From a virus, in the IMG/VR virus record IMGVR_UViG_3300027797_000175, positions 1 to 21,119 of that record: a stretch of 21,119 nucleotides of DNA. One strand, 5' to 3'. The position numbers were made by a program, and so were the translations under genes. Below are positions 20,096-21,119 of this stretch, piece by piece (the first letter of the stretch is position 1; each line of letters begins with the position of its first letter). The notes beneath the pieces are model-generated. The model was not told the origin of the DNA. It ran no database searches and saw only the letters and a program-made list of their open reading frames with translations.

Positions 20096-20644
20096 TTACT
20101 TTGGTCGAAGAGCTCCCTTGAATGAGCTGAGGATTCGTTCTGCGATATCCCCGTTCATACCGTCAGCGTTACCGCCAACGTCAGAGCGCATCGGATTGGT
20201 TTGGTTAATATCCGGGACATCAACATCCGGCCCTGGGGCGGTGGGTTGACTATTGCCAGCTAGGCCACCACGGAGAGCCCGTAGTACCTTCAACTGGTCT
20301 TCTGCGGACTCAGCAGCCAATAGCTGCTGGAAGATTGGGAGTTCCTCGCCATAAGCCTGACCAAGCTTTACAAGCTCAAGCTCCTTGCCGAGTCGTTCGT
20401 TGTCTTCCTTAATCCGCGTCACTTCCAGCTGTGCCCGTTCGTCCTCGGAGAGCGAAGCGGTCTTTAGCTGAAAGAGCTCCTGGTTACGGGCCTCCAAGGC
20501 CTGATCCTTATCGGCGATCACTCGCTGGAGGCCCTTAAAGCGCTCCTCGAATTCACGTCGAACAGACTCGATGTCGTTATTTGCCTGAGCGGGTGCAGAT
20601 GCACTGGCGCCCTGAGCGAACTGACCGGCGAGTTCCTGAGTCAT
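20096..20644 (-). CDS. Capsid scaffolding protein, 182 aa
   Basis: ATG 20644 follows GGGAAGGGG. The region about 25-130 is a long charged helix suited to a coiled coil (RREFEERFKGLQRVIADKDQ, then LEARNQELFQLKTASLSEDE), flanked by low-complexity ends rich in Ala, Gln, Pro and Asp, ending KGALRPK. Location directly before the capsid gene and this composition are typical of scaffolding proteins that template head assembly and then leave the shell. Confidence 0.85.
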   Translation of the reverse strand: MTQELAGQFAQGASASAPAQANNDIESVRREFEERFKGLQRVIADKDQALEARNQELFQLKTASLSEDERAQLEVTRIKEDNERLGKELELVKLGQAYGEELPIFQQLLAAESAEDQLKVLRALRGGLAGNSQPTAPGPDVDVPDINQTNPMRSDVGGNADGMNGDIAERILSSFKGALRPK

Positions 20645-20669
20645 ACGGTATACCCCTTCCCTAATGCTG

Positions 20670-21119
20670 CTATGGCTGGTCTTGCGTTAATTCGTCATAG
20701 ACCTCTTGCAGCATCTCTGAAGTGTACAGGATACCGTAGCTTGTTACAGATTTAAAGAATTCTCCTGGATCCTCAGAGGCCTTGTACTTAGGGAACAGAC
20801 CGAGCGCGCCGCCGACGTATCGGGTTGGCCGTCCAAGGCTGGCACCGATTTCGGAGAGGATTGGGGAGACAGGGAGGAACATGGAGGCCAGGCGCCAGGC
20901 AGCCGGGTTGTCCTCGTACATGGCCCGGTACTCTGGGTTATCAGCAATAGCCCGGTAGTGCGCCTGGGCGAACTTGTCGGCCCTAATAACGTTGACACCG
21001 GACAGCTCCCCGTTGTGCGTCATGAGGGTCGTAAGCATCCACTTGGTCGCCTTGATCATGTAGGATGCTGGCCAGTACAGGAAGTAGTTGTTGATAATCT
21101 TCTCAATATTAGTGCGGTT
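20670..21119 (-). CDS. C-terminal fragment of a larger protein (at least 149 aa)
   Basis: The frame is open to the window edge, so the true start lies beyond 21119; an internal ATG at 21059 is possible but has no convincing ribosome binding site. Two hydrophobic or aromatic stretches are visible: NYFLYWPASYMIKATKW near the edge and AAWRLASMFLPVSPILSEIG in the middle. The end is YTSEMLQEVYDELTQDQP. It is encoded just before the scaffold, where portal, head maturation or large internal virion proteins commonly sit. I do not recognise a family; a large virion protein with membrane-active segments is one possibility. Confidence 0.6.
   Translation of the reverse strand, partial: NRTNIEKIINNYFLYWPASYMIKATKWMLTTLMTHNGELSGVNVIRADKFAQAHYRAIADNPEYRAMYEDNPAAWRLASMFLPVSPILSEIGASLGRPTRYVGGALGLFPKYKASEDPGEFFKSVTSYGILYTSEMLQEVYDELTQDQP

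Overview
The window is a piece of a tailed double-stranded DNA bacteriophage genome (Caudoviricetes) or a derived provirus. It holds a phage replication and recombination operon, lysis-type genes, and a virion module with scaffold, N4-gp56-like major capsid protein, connector, Dit-like and Gp37-like tail proteins and a collar-domain tail fibre. The host cannot be named from the sequence. Promoters are sigma70-like (one is TTGACA-17-TATACT), ribosome binding sites are AGGAGG-like, and the DNA is moderately GC-rich apart from a short AT-rich island at the left. I see no integrase, repressor, transposase, CRISPR array or rRNA, so nothing here points to lysogeny.

Layout. (1) 1-546 is noncoding: an AT-rich island with copies of a palindrome, short direct repeats, and a promoter reading right. 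(2) 547-5833 (+) is an early-type region of fifteen small genes, mostly unrecognised. Nine are chained by start/stop overlaps between 2595 and 4954. Several blocks begin with a GC-rich leader hairpin set just ahead of the ribosome binding site. An operator-like palindrome and a strong promoter at about 4965-5034 restart transcription, and a textbook terminator at 5901-5928 ends it. (3) 10386-5930 (-) is a tightly coupled DNA metabolism operon: Cas4/RecB-like exonuclease, Erf/Rad52-like annealing protein, DnaB helicase, a PD-(D/E)XK nuclease, SSB, an AEP primase-polymerase and two small proteins. (4) 10387-13291 (+) starts from a divergent promoter pair. It carries a 71-nt tRNA-like RNA, a small basic protein, a DnaQ-fold exonuclease, an NMAD1/MazG-like protein, a C39-like cysteine peptidase (probable endolysin) and a holin-like membrane protein. 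(5) A terminator at 13323-13356 separates this from the convergent late operon (-), 21119-13318. Read from its upstream end, that operon encodes the C-terminus of a large protein, scaffold, major capsid protein, an Asp-box protein, connector, Dit-like protein, Gp37-like baseplate protein, tail fibre, a coiled-coil/membrane protein and an HExxH metallopeptidase-like protein.

How the parts fit. The leftward operon supplies an origin-to-fork kit (PrimPol, DnaB, SSB) and a recombination pair (exonuclease plus annealing protein). The rightward middle operon adds nucleotide or DNA processing and lysis. The late operon builds the particle. The most unusual items are the D-arm-less, CCA-encoding tRNA-like RNA at 10471-10541, which has a G3:U70 pair and sits right after an extended -10 promoter; the family of covarying leader hairpins; an early protein ending in an SSB-type C-terminal tip; and a palindrome shared by the left noncoding region and the tRNA-like leader.
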